Of a DNA stretch of 64,000 nt, positions 52,663 through 61,488 are shown piece by piece. How positions within the stretch are numbered: the stretch's first letter is position 1; every line of letters begins with the position of its first letter. The DNA is taken from contig NZ_JACWFH010000008.1 of the NCBI RefSeq assembly GCF_019749255.1, forward strand, positions 477,937-541,936, given 5' to 3'. The translations under genes were made by a program, and so were the position numbers. The notes beneath the pieces were generated by a model. The model did not search any database and was not told the DNA's origin. It saw nothing but the letters and a program-made list of their open reading frames with translations. This DNA comes from Mesobacillus maritimus. Its GTDB lineage: Bacteria; Bacillota; Bacilli; Bacillales; Cytobacillaceae.

Positions 52663-52795
52663 CGCTTACCCGCCTTTTATGTGATTGTTTATATCATTGA
52701 CAAAAAGAGTGAATATAAGCTTTCTTTTTTATGGAAAAAGCTTTGAAAAGTTTCAAGTTCGTCATAAAATAATATAAGAGTTAGGGGGGAGTCCG

Positions 52796-53437
52796 ATCGA
52801 ATTAAATCTTATTCAATTAAACGTAGGAATGCCTAGAGAATACTACTGGAAAGACCAACAAGAATCATCTGCAATTGGGAAAAACAAAGTTTCTGAAGTG
52901 TACCTATCAAAAGCAGGCTTCGAACATGATGGTGTTGCAAACACCAAATTCCATGGGGGTCCAGATCGAGCAGTATGTTTATATCCCTTTGAACATTATT
53001 CTCTTTGGGAAAAAGAATTCATGCAAAGATTAGAATACCCTGGTTTTGGTGAAAATATCACAACAACAGGGATGAAGGAGGATAAAGTTTTTATTGGGGA
53101 TGTGTTTGCCCTTGGCGAGGCCGTTATTGAAGTCACGCAGGGGAGAGTTCCTTGCTCCACAATCTCAAAACATAATGGAATTGATCGCTTATTGAAAAGA
53201 ATAGTCGAAACAGGCTATACAGGGTACTTTTTTCGTGTGCTTGAAGAAGGACGAATTACTTCTGATGCAGAGATAAAATTTCTTCATCGTGTACAGAACA
53301 AGTACTCTGTTCTTAAAGGGAATCAGCTGCTGTTTCATGATAAAGGGAATAAAGTAGAAATCGAAGAAATGCTTCAACTAGAAGCGTTATCTACCGAATG
53401 GAAAGACCGATTCAAGAAGCTTCTTTGTACAGTTTGA
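52796..53437 (+). CDS. MOSC domain protein, apparent ATC start
   Basis: A protein of about 213 residues with a MOSC domain, the fold that binds molybdenum cofactor sulfur in related enzymes (YiiM, YflK). Motifs are DGVANTKFHGGPDRAVCLYP, FGENITTTG, IGDVFALGEAVIEVTQGRVP with the conserved cysteine in VPCSTI, and TGYTGYFFRVLEEG. The conserved N-terminus of the family (xxLNVGMPRE) lies before the first ATG (52829), which has no spaced ribosome site. A perfect AGGGGGGAG sits six bases before ATC 52796, which would give (M)ELNLIQLNVGMPREYYW. The start is therefore probably non-canonical, or a mutated ATG. Confidence 0.8.
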   Translation: MELNLIQLNVGMPREYYWKDQQESSAIGKNKVSEVYLSKAGFEHDGVANTKFHGGPDRAVCLYPFEHYSLWEKEFMQRLEYPGFGENITTTGMKEDKVFIGDVFALGEAVIEVTQGRVPCSTISKHNGIDRLLKRIVETGYTGYFFRVLEEGRITSDAEIKFLHRVQNKYSVLKGNQLLFHDKGNKVEIEEMLQLEALSTEWKDRFKKLLCTV

Positions 53438-53521
53438 AATCAGTTTATTCAAAAAAGTAAATAAAGGGTATTGACTTTATTATAAATTGTTTTTATTATT
53501 AATACCAACAATACAGTAGTT

Positions 53522-53787
53522 AAGCGTTGAAGAAGAAGAGTAGCAATAACAAACATTTTAGAGAGCTGGTGGTCGGTGCAAACCAGTATGGGTGTTACTG
53601 TGAATGGCCTTCTGAGCTCCAGACCGAACCCTTTATGGCAGTAGGCTCTGGCGAACAGCCTCATCGTTACAAGAGGCAGGTATTCAAGCAGACGCTTCGA
53701 TACCGTTAAGTGAGTCGTTTTTCGGCTAAACAAGGTGGCACCACGGGTTTCTCGTCCTTATTCATAGGAGAGAGACCCGTTTTTTAT
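53522..53787 (+). promoter_or_regulatory. T-box riboswitch 1 of the trp operon
   Basis: A leader that senses uncharged tRNA. Stem I begins near GAAGAAGAGTAG and includes the GAGAGCTGGTGGTCGGTGCA region. The specifier region reads GTGAATGGCCTTCTGAGCTC, so the codon is probably TGG (Trp). The T-box core AAGGTGGCACCACGGG is at 53732-53747. The terminator ACGGGTTTCTC/GAGAGACCCGT with its T run (53743-53787) competes with the antiterminator. Confidence 0.92.
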
Positions 53788-53807
53788 TTTAAAAAAATAG
53801 TTAAATC

Positions 53808-54091
53808 GTTGCGCAAGAAGAGTACATTGGTCATTTTCGTTACAGAGAGCCGGAGGAGCTGTGAACCGGTACGAACGGACTTTTGGAATGGGCTTGCAAG
53901 AGGCTTTCTGAACATTGTAGTAGGAAAGCACGGAATTCCACCGTTAAACGGATAGGGTATAAATGCAAATCTTTAAAGGCGCATTTTGTATCTGAAAAGA
54001 GGAAACCCATGTGGTTTCAATTTGAGGTGGCACCGCGGTCAAACGTAATCGTCCTCTATATGCACTTTACGTGCGTATAGGGGACTTTTTT
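53808..54091 (+). promoter_or_regulatory. T-box riboswitch 2 of the trp operon
   Basis: A second complete T-box leader directly after the first. It starts GCGCAAGAAGAGTACATTGG and has GAGAGCCGGAGGAGCTGTGA. The specifier region GGAATGGGCTTGCAAGAGGC again offers TGG (Trp). The T-box core GAGGTGGCACCGCGG is at 54024-54038 and the terminator GTCCTCTATATGCAC/GTGCGTATAGGGGAC with T run at 54051-54091. Read-through of both terminators is needed to reach trpE. Confidence 0.92.
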
Positions 54092-54121
54092 ATTTTCATT
54101 AAGAAAAGGGGTTGGGTTTAC

Positions 54122-55525
54122 GTGGTTTTGAATAAACAGGTAGCTCATACAATTATTGAAGAAATTGAAGGAGATATGCTCACGCCTATCGCCATTTATC
54201 AAAAGATTTCCGGGAAGAAGAAGTTTTTGCTTGAGAGCTCACTGAAGCATGAAAATACAGGGCGTTTTTCCTTTATTGGAGCAGATCCAGTCTATGAGAT
54301 AAGAGGGCTCCGGGGAAGCGTAACGATTCATGGTCCAACAGGAGAACAAACAATAAAACGAAAAAAAATAATCGATGTTGTAAATGAATATCTTCCAGAG
54401 GTTGAGGCTGTACCTGGGATACCATTTATCGGCGGGGCGGTAGGGTATATCGGCTATGATATCATTCGGGATTATGAGGAGATTGGAAGTGAAAATGAGG
54501 ATCCCTTGCAAATGCCTGAGGCACACCTCTTGATTTTTAATGAAGTGATGGTATATGACCATTTAAAAGAAAGGGTATTTATTGTTGGTATCCCGTTGCC
54601 GGGAATACAGGAAGATGAATTAAAACAAAGAATCGAGCAACGAAAATTAGAATTACGAAAAGAGATGAAACACCGTCATGATGACACTTTCGAGTTATCT
54701 GAATTTAAATCCAACCTCTCAAAACAAGAATTTGAACAGATGGTGCTAACGGCTAAGGAATATATCGAGGCTGGTGATATCTTTCAGGTGGTACTATCAA
54801 GGCGGCTAGAAGCTACTATGACAGGGAATCCTTTCGCTTTTTATCGAAAATTGAGAGTCAATAATCCATCTCCTTATATGTATTATTTGGATTATGGCGA
54901 CTATTCAATTGCAGGTGCATCACCAGAAAGCCTAGTAAAAGCAAGAGGTAGAGAAATTATGACCAATCCGATTGCTGGAACTAGACCGCGAGGGAAAAGT
55001 GAAGCGGAGGATCTACAGCTTGAACAAGAATTATTAAATGACGAAAAGGAGTTAGCGGAACACCGAATGCTTGTGGACCTAGGGCGAAATGATCTCGGTA
55101 GAATTTGTAGGATTGGGACAATTAAACTAGATAAATACATGAATGTTGAACGCTACCAACATGTGATGCACATTGTATCTGAAGTTAGTGGAGAATTAGA
55201 GGAAGGGTACAACGCGCTGGAAGGTTTGGCATCCTGTTTGCCTGCAGGAACGGTGTCGGGAGCTCCTAAAATTCGTGCCATGCAAATTATAAATGAACTT
55301 GAAAACGTAAAAAGGGGAGTCTACTCAGGGGCAATTGGTTATTTTTCGGCTTGTGGCAATATGGACTTTGCCTTAGCCATCCGCACAATGGTGATTAAGG
55401 ATCAAAAAGCTTATATTCAAGCGGGTGCTGGCATTGTTTATGACTCGGATCCAACAAAGGAATTTGAGGAAACCACTCATAAACTTAGGGCATTAAGGGA
55501 GGCTGCTAATGATTCTATTAATTGA
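54122..55525 (+). CDS. trpE: Anthranilate synthase component I TrpE
   Basis: Converts chorismate to anthranilate with ammonia from TrpG. The product is about 467 residues. The N-terminal part has LTPIAIYQKISGKKKFLLES, where LLES is the tryptophan feedback site, and the chorismate-binding core has QVVLSRR, SPESLVKARGREIMTNPIAG, LVDLGRNDLGRI, LPAGTVSGAPKIRAMQII and GAGIVYDSDP. The GTG at 54122 is the likely start, behind AAGGGG; it is 30 bases after the second T-box terminator. It overlaps trpG by 17 bases. Confidence 0.95.
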   Translation: MVLNKQVAHTIIEEIEGDMLTPIAIYQKISGKKKFLLESSLKHENTGRFSFIGADPVYEIRGLRGSVTIHGPTGEQTIKRKKIIDVVNEYLPEVEAVPGIPFIGGAVGYIGYDIIRDYEEIGSENEDPLQMPEAHLLIFNEVMVYDHLKERVFIVGIPLPGIQEDELKQRIEQRKLELRKEMKHRHDDTFELSEFKSNLSKQEFEQMVLTAKEYIEAGDIFQVVLSRRLEATMTGNPFAFYRKLRVNNPSPYMYYLDYGDYSIAGASPESLVKARGREIMTNPIAGTRPRGKSEAEDLQLEQELLNDEKELAEHRMLVDLGRNDLGRICRIGTIKLDKYMNVERYQHVMHIVSEVSGELEEGYNALEGLASCLPAGTVSGAPKIRAMQIINELENVKRGVYSGAIGYFSACGNMDFALAIRTMVIKDQKAYIQAGAGIVYDSDPTKEFEETTHKLRALREAANDSIN

Positions 55526-56111
55526 TAATTACGACTCTTTCACTTATAACCTTTATCAATATCTAGGTGAACTCGGCGTGAAGTTGAAAGTTGTGAGAAA
55601 TGACAAGGTGACAATAAGCGAGATTGAGACAATGAAACCTACGGCGATTATTATCTCCCCTGGTCCAGGGAGACCAGAAAATGCTGGGATTTGCGTTGAG
55701 TTAATTAGAACCCTTGCTCATAAGGTTCCAATCCTTGGAATCTGCCTTGGTCATCAAGCGATTGGGTACGCCTTTAATGGAACCATCATGAAGGCTGGGG
55801 AGATTATGCATGGTAAGGTGTCGGAAATTTCGCATAATGGGTCATCGCTATTCAGTACATTACCTGGAAGGTTGTCGGTTATGCGTTATCATTCGCTGGT
55901 CATTGAGAAAGATTCTGTCCCTAGTGAATTAGAAATATTGGCATCCTCTACAGATGACAATGAAATTATGGCTGTTAAACATAAAGAGTATCCAGTGTAT
56001 GGGCTACAGTTCCATCCTGAATCAATTGGAACGAAGCAAGGAAAACAGCTATTAGAAAATTTTATAGCGGAAACAAGAAAGGAGAAGGGAATTTATGAAA
56101 CGTTATCTTGA
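55509..56111 (+). CDS. trpG: Anthranilate synthase component II TrpG (amidotransferase)
   Basis: A class I glutamine amidotransferase of 200 residues feeding ammonia to TrpE, possibly also to PabB. The oxyanion motif is ISPGPGRPENAG, the catalytic Cys is in LGICLGHQAIGYAF and the His/Glu pair in LQFHPESIGT. In B. subtilis the trp operon lacks this gene and uses pabA of the folate operon; here it is in place. It overlaps trpE at its start and trpD at its end by 17 bases each, each with an internal ribosome site (AGGGAGG and AAGGAGAAGGG). Confidence 0.95.
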   Translation: MILLIDNYDSFTYNLYQYLGELGVKLKVVRNDKVTISEIETMKPTAIIISPGPGRPENAGICVELIRTLAHKVPILGICLGHQAIGYAFNGTIMKAGEIMHGKVSEISHNGSSLFSTLPGRLSVMRYHSLVIEKDSVPSELEILASSTDDNEIMAVKHKEYPVYGLQFHPESIGTKQGKQLLENFIAETRKEKGIYETLS

Positions 56112-57120
56112 AAAATTAGCGGCGAATGAAGCTTTAACACAGGAAGAAACGGAAAACGCTGTAGGGAAAATTTTTAATGAAGAAATATCTGATAGTGAAA
56201 TCGCTGCCTTCATGATTGGATTAAAAACAAAGGGTGAGACCGTCGAGGAGATTGCCGGGATTGTGCAAGCAATGCGAAAGAATTCTCGTTCTTTCTCCAA
56301 AAAAATACCAAACATGATTGACAATTGTGGAACTGGTGGAGACGGTTCGAAAAGCTTTAATATCAGTACGACCTCGGCTTTCGTTATGGCTGGGGCAGGG
56401 ATAACCGTAGCCAAACATGGAAACAGAAGTATTTCAAGTAAAACAGGAAGTGCTGATGTTCTAGAGGAGCTGGGTGTATCCTTGGACCTACCAACGGAGC
56501 TAACAGAAGAAATTCTTGAAGAAAATGGAATTGCCTTCTTGTTTGCCCCATATGTTCATCCTAAAATAAAAGCCATTATGAAGGTCAGAAAAGACTTAAA
56601 AATACCAACTGTCTTCAATTATATAGGCCCATTAACCAATCCAATGGATCTTGATTATCAACTTCTTGGCATTAACCGGGGGGATATGCTTGATGTGTTT
56701 GCAGATGTATTAAATACATTAGGAAGAAAACGAGCTGTCGTACTAAATGGGGCTGGTTCAATGGATGAAGCTTCACTTGCAGGTGATAATCAGTTAGTGA
56801 TTTTAAATGAAGGAGTACGTACAAAAGAAATCCTCCACCCCGAACATGTAGGTCTTTCTGTGTATGATAATACCCATATTGTTGGGGGAGACGCAAAGGA
56901 AAATGCAGCGATTTTACTGGACGTATTAAAGGGGAAAAAAGGTGCTTGCCGAGATACCGTGTTATTGAATGCAGGGATTGGTATATTTACTGCAGGTCGT
57001 GCTGAAACGGTTCAACAGGGTATTTTCCGAGCAATTGAAAGTATAGAATCAGGTGCGGCCTTAGAAAAACTGAATTTTTTGATTAGTAAGAGCTCACAGT
57101 ATCGGAAAGCGGTGATATAA
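56095..57120 (+). CDS. trpD: Anthranilate phosphoribosyltransferase TrpD
   Basis: A 341-residue enzyme joining anthranilate and PRPP. The PRPP-binding loop is DNCGTGGDGSKSFNISTTSA, then KHGNRSISSKTGSADVLEEL, FAPYVHPKIKAI and FNYIGPLTNPM, all typical of the family. Its stop codon directly abuts the trpC start. Confidence 0.96.
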   Translation: MKRYLEKLAANEALTQEETENAVGKIFNEEISDSEIAAFMIGLKTKGETVEEIAGIVQAMRKNSRSFSKKIPNMIDNCGTGGDGSKSFNISTTSAFVMAGAGITVAKHGNRSISSKTGSADVLEELGVSLDLPTELTEEILEENGIAFLFAPYVHPKIKAIMKVRKDLKIPTVFNYIGPLTNPMDLDYQLLGINRGDMLDVFADVLNTLGRKRAVVLNGAGSMDEASLAGDNQLVILNEGVRTKEILHPEHVGLSVYDNTHIVGGDAKENAAILLDVLKGKKGACRDTVLLNAGIGIFTAGRAETVQQGIFRAIESIESGAALEKLNFLISKSSQYRKAVI

Positions 57121-57909
57121 ATGGAAACAATCTTAGATAAAATTGTCGCTCAAAAACGAGAGGATATTCAACGGTTACCTGATTTGAATGGGGAGGTTAT
57201 TCGGTCATTAAAAAAAGAGCGTTCCTTTATAGAAGAATTAAAAAATGCGAAAGAAATGGCGGTTATTTCTGAATTTAAACGAGCTTCACCGTCAAAGGGA
57301 ATCATCAATGCGAACTTAGACCCAGCAAAGCAAGCTAGATATTATGCAGACTACGGGGCATCGGCTATTTCTGTGTTATGTGATCGCCACTTTCAAGGTA
57401 GCTTGGCTGATCTTACAAGAGTAAGGGAAGCAGTTAGTCTACCGATCCTATGCAAGGATTTTATCGTGGAACAAAAACAAATTAGTCATGCAAAAGTAGC
57501 AGGTGCCGATTTGATCCTTATGATTGCTTCGGTATTAAGTGATTCAGAATTACAGGAACTATATTTATACGCAAATGAAATTGGCCTAGAAGTGCTGGTT
57601 GAAATACATGATGAAGCTGACCTCGGTAAAGCACTGGCTATTAAAGCAGACTTAATTGGCATTAATAACCGTGATTTAAAATCGTTCCATGTAAATCTTG
57701 AAACAACTGAAAAACTTGGACCGCTGGTGCGACAGTCTGGGGCGTTCCTAATTAGCGAGAGTGGAATGAAGACGCAAGATGACGTAAAAAGAGCGGCGAA
57801 TGCGGGAGCCAATGGGATTTTAGTGGGAGAAACGTTCATGGCATCTGCAAACCTACAACAAACTTTTAAAGAGTTTAAAGTTCCACTGTTAACGGTGAGT
57901 GATCGATGA
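57121..57909 (+). CDS. trpC: Indole-3-glycerol phosphate synthase TrpC
   Basis: A 262-residue TIM-barrel enzyme that closes the indole ring. It begins ETILDKIVAQKREDIQRLPD. Active-site motifs are VISEFKRASPSKG, ISVLCDRHFQGS, PILCKDFIVEQKQI, IGINNRDLKSF and SESGMKTQDDV. It overlaps trpF by four bases (ATGA). Confidence 0.96.
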   Translation: METILDKIVAQKREDIQRLPDLNGEVIRSLKKERSFIEELKNAKEMAVISEFKRASPSKGIINANLDPAKQARYYADYGASAISVLCDRHFQGSLADLTRVREAVSLPILCKDFIVEQKQISHAKVAGADLILMIASVLSDSELQELYLYANEIGLEVLVEIHDEADLGKALAIKADLIGINNRDLKSFHVNLETTEKLGPLVRQSGAFLISESGMKTQDDVKRAANAGANGILVGETFMASANLQQTFKEFKVPLLTVSDR

Positions 57910-58520
57910 AAGTGAAAATTTGTGGGATTAAGTCTGTTGAAATGGCTCTCCATGCCGTCCATGCAGGAGCAGATGCAATAGGGTTTGTATTTGCACCTAG
58001 TAAACGGGAAATTACACCTGCCAAAGCAAAGGAAATCATTTTGGAACTTCCTGAGGAAACTTGGAAAGTAGGAGTTTTTGTAGATGAAAGCCCAGAGAAA
58101 ATTGCCAAAATTGCTGATGCAGTGGGTTTGACGCACATTCAGCTCCATGGGGAGGAACATGTTAGTCTCTATTTGGAACACGGTAAGCCCGTGATTAAAT
58201 CTGTAAGTGTGAGAAGTGAAGCAGATATTGAAAAGGTACGAGATGTAAAAGCTGACTATATCTTGCTTGATAGCCCGCCTAGTTTATATAAAGGCGGGAA
58301 TGGAACAAGTTTTAATTGGTCTCTTGCCACAAAACTTGAAGGGACCAAGAATGTCCTGCTTGCAGGTGGGTTGAATGTAGAAAATATTAAACAAGCGATA
58401 CAAACAGTTCAACCGTATATGGTGGATGTAAGCAGTGGCGTCGAAACCGATGGAGAAAAGGACCCTAAAAAAATCAGTGCTTTTATTAATAAGGCAAAAA
58501 GGATAAGAGAGGATGTATAA
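57906..58520 (+). CDS. trpF: Phosphoribosylanthranilate isomerase TrpF
   Basis: A 204-residue TIM-barrel isomerase. The catalytic cysteine is in VKICGIKS (about C6) and the aspartate in the [10 protein letters not shown] segment. [17 protein letters not shown] and [14 protein letters not shown] complete the family pattern. The start is coupled to the trpC stop; trpB follows after one base. Confidence 0.96.
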   Translation: MKVKICGIKSVEMALHAVHAGADAIGFVFAPSKREITPAKAKEIILELPEETWKVGVFVDESPEKIAKIADAVGLTHIQLHGEEHVSLYLEHGKPVIKSVSVRSEADIEKVRDVKADYILLDSPPSLYKGGNGTSFNWSLATKLEGTKNVLLAGGLNVENIKQAIQTVQPYMVDVSSGVETDGEKDPKKISAFINKAKRIREDV

Positions 58521-58521
58521 A

Positions 58522-59739
58522 ATGAAAACTGAAACACCAATCTACTCACTACCAGATGCTAGAGGCCATTTTGGGCAATATGGTGGCCGTTATATTCCCG
58601 AGACGTTGATGCAATCTGTTATTGAATTAGAAGAAGAATATGACCGTGCACAGGCTGATCCCGAATTTCAAACCCGACTGAATGAGTTGTTAAAAGAGTA
58701 TGTTGGTAGGGAGACTCCCCTCTATTATGCTGAAAATTTGACTGCCCATGCAGGAGGAGCAAAAATTTACTTAAAACGTGAAGATTTGAATCATACCGGA
58801 GCGCATAAAATTAATAACACAATCGGTCAGGCATTGCTTGCACAAAGAATGGGAAAAAGAAAAATTGTTGCTGAAACCGGAGCAGGACAGCATGGTGTTG
58901 CTACAGCTACAGTATGTGCCCTATTAAATCTTGATTGCGTGATTTTTATGGGAGAAGAAGATATAAGAAGGCAGCAGCTTAATGTCTTTAGAATGGAGCT
59001 TCTTGGCGCAAAGGTAGTCAGTGTTAGCGGTGGCAGTGGAACATTAAAAGATGCTGTTAATGAAGCGCTTCGTTATTGGGTAGCGCATGTGAACGATACC
59101 CATTATATCCTAGGTTCTGTAATGGGACCTCATCCATTTCCGAAAATGGTGCGAGACTTCCAGAGCGTGATAGGGAAGGAGACGAAGGAACAGTATTTGG
59201 AAAAAGAAGGAAGATTACCTGAAGCCCTTGTTGCCTGTATCGGCGGTGGAAGCAATGCAATGGGCATGTTTCATCCCTTTGTGAATGATGGAACCGTTAA
59301 AATGTATGGTGTGGAGGCAGCTGGACTTGGAGTCGACACGGACCGTCACGCTGCTTCTCTGACAAAAGGCAAACCAGGGATATTACATGGGGCAATGATG
59401 TATTTGCTTCAGGATGAGGATGGTCAAATTCAAGAAGCTCATTCCATTTCAGCTGGACTCGATTATCCTGGAATTGGACCAGAACATAGTTATCTGCATG
59501 ATATAAAACGAGTAAAATATGAATCTATTACCGATGATGAAGCCTTGGAGGGTGTCCGACTTTTATCTAGACTAGAAGGTATTATTCCGGCGCTCGAAAG
59601 TGCACATGCAGTTGCATATGCAGTGAAACTAGCAGCTACAATGAGCAAGGATGAAGGAATCGTGATTTGCTTATCTGGTCGAGGGGATAAAGATGTCCAA
59701 ACAATTAGAGAGCGCTTGGGAGGAGATTTACATGTCTAG
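58522..59739 (+). CDS. trpB: Tryptophan synthase beta chain TrpB
   Basis: A 405-residue PLP enzyme making tryptophan from indole and serine. The Schiff-base lysine is in [15 protein letters not shown], the phosphate loop in [12 protein letters not shown], and the [14 protein letters not shown] and [12 protein letters not shown] loops are intact. This is the TrpB1 type, which pairs with TrpA. ATG 58522 follows GAGAGG by about nine bases; the ATG at 58513 is too close to it. Confidence 0.96.
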   Translation: MKTETPIYSLPDARGHFGQYGGRYIPETLMQSVIELEEEYDRAQADPEFQTRLNELLKEYVGRETPLYYAENLTAHAGGAKIYLKREDLNHTGAHKINNTIGQALLAQRMGKRKIVAETGAGQHGVATATVCALLNLDCVIFMGEEDIRRQQLNVFRMELLGAKVVSVSGGSGTLKDAVNEALRYWVAHVNDTHYILGSVMGPHPFPKMVRDFQSVIGKETKEQYLEKEGRLPEALVACIGGGSNAMGMFHPFVNDGTVKMYGVEAAGLGVDTDRHAASLTKGKPGILHGAMMYLLQDEDGQIQEAHSISAGLDYPGIGPEHSYLHDIKRVKYESITDDEALEGVRLLSRLEGIIPALESAHAVAYAVKLAATMSKDEGIVICLSGRGDKDVQTIRERLGGDLHV

Positions 59740-60496
59740 AATACAAGAGGTCTTTCGTGATAGGAATCAAAAGGCTTTCGTACCTTATATTATGGCAGGG
59801 GACGGAGGACTTGAAACACTTAGAGAAAAACTACTGTTTTTACAAGAAAATGGCGTTGATGCTGTTGAGCTGGGCATTCCATTTTCAGATCCAGTTGCAG
59901 ATGGACCAACCATTCAAAAAGCAGGAATACGAGCGTTAGAAGCGGGAGTAACCTTAACAGGGGTGCTAGAGACCATTCAATCCTTCAAGCATGAGATCAA
60001 TATTCCGCTTATCCTAATGACCTATACCAATCCAGTTATCGCATTTGGTATTGAAAGTTTTGCCAAAAAGGCAGCACTAGCAGGTATTGATGGATGTATT
60101 ATCCCAGACCTCCCGATTGAGGAGGAAGAATTATTTGTGCCTTATATCGAAGCAGCTGGGATGGAATTAATTCGCCTTGTTACCATAACAAGCCCAGAGG
60201 ATCGAATTCGAAAAATTACAGCTAGAGGAAATGGCTATGTGTATGCTGTGACAGTTGCAGGGATAACCGGGGCAAGGTCAGGGTTCCATTCGGAGTTAGG
60301 GGATTTTCTGGCAAAAGTCAAAAATGCGAGTAGACTACCGGTACTAGCAGGTTTTGGGATTTCAACACCTGAACATGTCCGAGAAATGAATCAGCATTGT
60401 GATGGGGTGATCGTGGGAAGTAAAATAATCGAACTATTTGATGAAAATAATTTAGAAGAAATCAAAAAGTTAATTCTAGCAGCTAAATCAGGATGA
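59732..60496 (+). CDS. trpA: Tryptophan synthase alpha chain TrpA
   Basis: A 254-residue TIM-barrel subunit that releases indole from indole-3-glycerol phosphate for TrpB. Catalytic residues lie in [15 protein letters not shown] (Glu) and [14 protein letters not shown] (Asp). The phosphate site is [13 protein letters not shown] and [17 protein letters not shown] precedes the ATG at 59732, which overlaps the trpB end by eight bases. It is the last gene of the operon. Confidence 0.96.
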   Translation: MSRIQEVFRDRNQKAFVPYIMAGDGGLETLREKLLFLQENGVDAVELGIPFSDPVADGPTIQKAGIRALEAGVTLTGVLETIQSFKHEINIPLILMTYTNPVIAFGIESFAKKAALAGIDGCIIPDLPIEEEELFVPYIEAAGMELIRLVTITSPEDRIRKITARGNGYVYAVTVAGITGARSGFHSELGDFLAKVKNASRLPVLAGFGISTPEHVREMNQHCDGVIVGSKIIELFDENNLEEIKKLILAAKSG

Positions 60497-60503
60497 CAAC
60501 GAA

Positions 60504-60541
60504 AACAGTTGAGGCGATGGAACCTCAACTGTTTTTTTATC
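60504..60541 (+). terminator. Terminator of the trp operon
   Basis: AACAGTTGAGG/CCTCAACTGTT with an 8-base loop, then seven T. Confidence 0.92.
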
Positions 60542-60815
60542 TTGTTTCATACAAAAAGCGGGAGTAATTTTAACATTATTTCTCGGGAAAGCGCAAAAAT
60601 AGACAAGGAGAAACAAGAACTACAGAAGTAGGGGAGTTTCGTACAGATTGCTGTCGAAATTTAGCGTTGAGTTTTTTAGTAAAACGTGCTCTTTGTTACA
60701 GTTTTTCCAAGTTTTGTTCATTATACTATTCCTAAATTCCAACTTTTATAGTTACAGAATGGTAAAAACATGATTTTAGTAGTAGGTTTATATAGGTGTA
60801 AGGGAATGTGACCCG
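60542..60815. other. Intergenic gap
   Basis: About 270 AT-rich bases between the trp terminator and the next gene. I see nothing specific beyond AAGGGA ahead of the next ATG. Confidence 0.5.
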
Positions 60816-61379
60816 ATGAATGTATATGAGGAAATTATTATGATACTTGAAAAAAAAGGACCAGCGACAATTCCATCTATTTGGGAGGAGATAACCAAAC
60901 TTGGTAGCATAGAGGACATTTCCTTTGACACCACTCATCTCAAATCCATTATTGGGTTACAAAAAGAGTGGTTTCAGGTAAAGGGAGAGGTGGTAACTCT
61001 TCGTCCAGAAAGAGATATGGTCAAGTTAACATTTAGTCAATCTAGGCATCCTGGTCCAGAAGTTAAAATTAGTGTTAATTTTATCAGAAATACCTTTGTT
61101 TTCTTAGAGTGGCATTTTAATGGAACAAAAGCTGCTACTAGTTTGCCTCATCATAAGCATGGAAGTGTCAGTGAGTTTAAAAAAGCCCTTTATTCACTGC
61201 ATATATGGAATTGGGAGAAAGACTATCAATCAGATGGAATCATCGTGGATGGGATAAGTTGGTCGATTGTGTTAGAAACGAAAGGAGCATTATATCGGAG
61301 CGAAGGGCTAGAAACCTTTCCTAAAGAGTGGAAAAGTTTCTATCGTTCTTTAAGACTTCTTACTGGTGTAGCTTTCTAG
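60816..61379 (+). CDS. Unknown protein with N-terminal helix-turn-helix-like domain
   Basis: A 187-residue cytosolic protein. The first 70 residues (NVYEEIIMILEKKGPATIPS, IWEEITKLGSIEDISFDTTH, then LKSIIGLQKEWFQVKGEVVT) read like the HARE-HTH or RpoE-delta N-terminal winged helix: helix, helix, then a strand ending in F-x-V-x-G. The rest has beta-rich and aromatic stretches (KISVNFIRNTFVFLEWHFNG, HIWNWEKDYQSDGIIVDG) with a histidine cluster LPHHKHGS. I do not recognise the whole protein. It may bind nucleic acid; this is inference. Confidence 0.6.
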   Translation: MNVYEEIIMILEKKGPATIPSIWEEITKLGSIEDISFDTTHLKSIIGLQKEWFQVKGEVVTLRPERDMVKLTFSQSRHPGPEVKISVNFIRNTFVFLEWHFNGTKAATSLPHHKHGSVSEFKKALYSLHIWNWEKDYQSDGIIVDGISWSIVLETKGALYRSEGLETFPKEWKSFYRSLRLLTGVAF

Positions 61380-61488
61380 TAGGACTTACCCTGTTAATGG
61401 GGGCACTTGCAATCCTTGTAAAGAAGGTGTAAAATAGTGGAGTTTTAGCGAGAATCATTTTAACTCCCTTGGAGGATTGATTTAGTGT

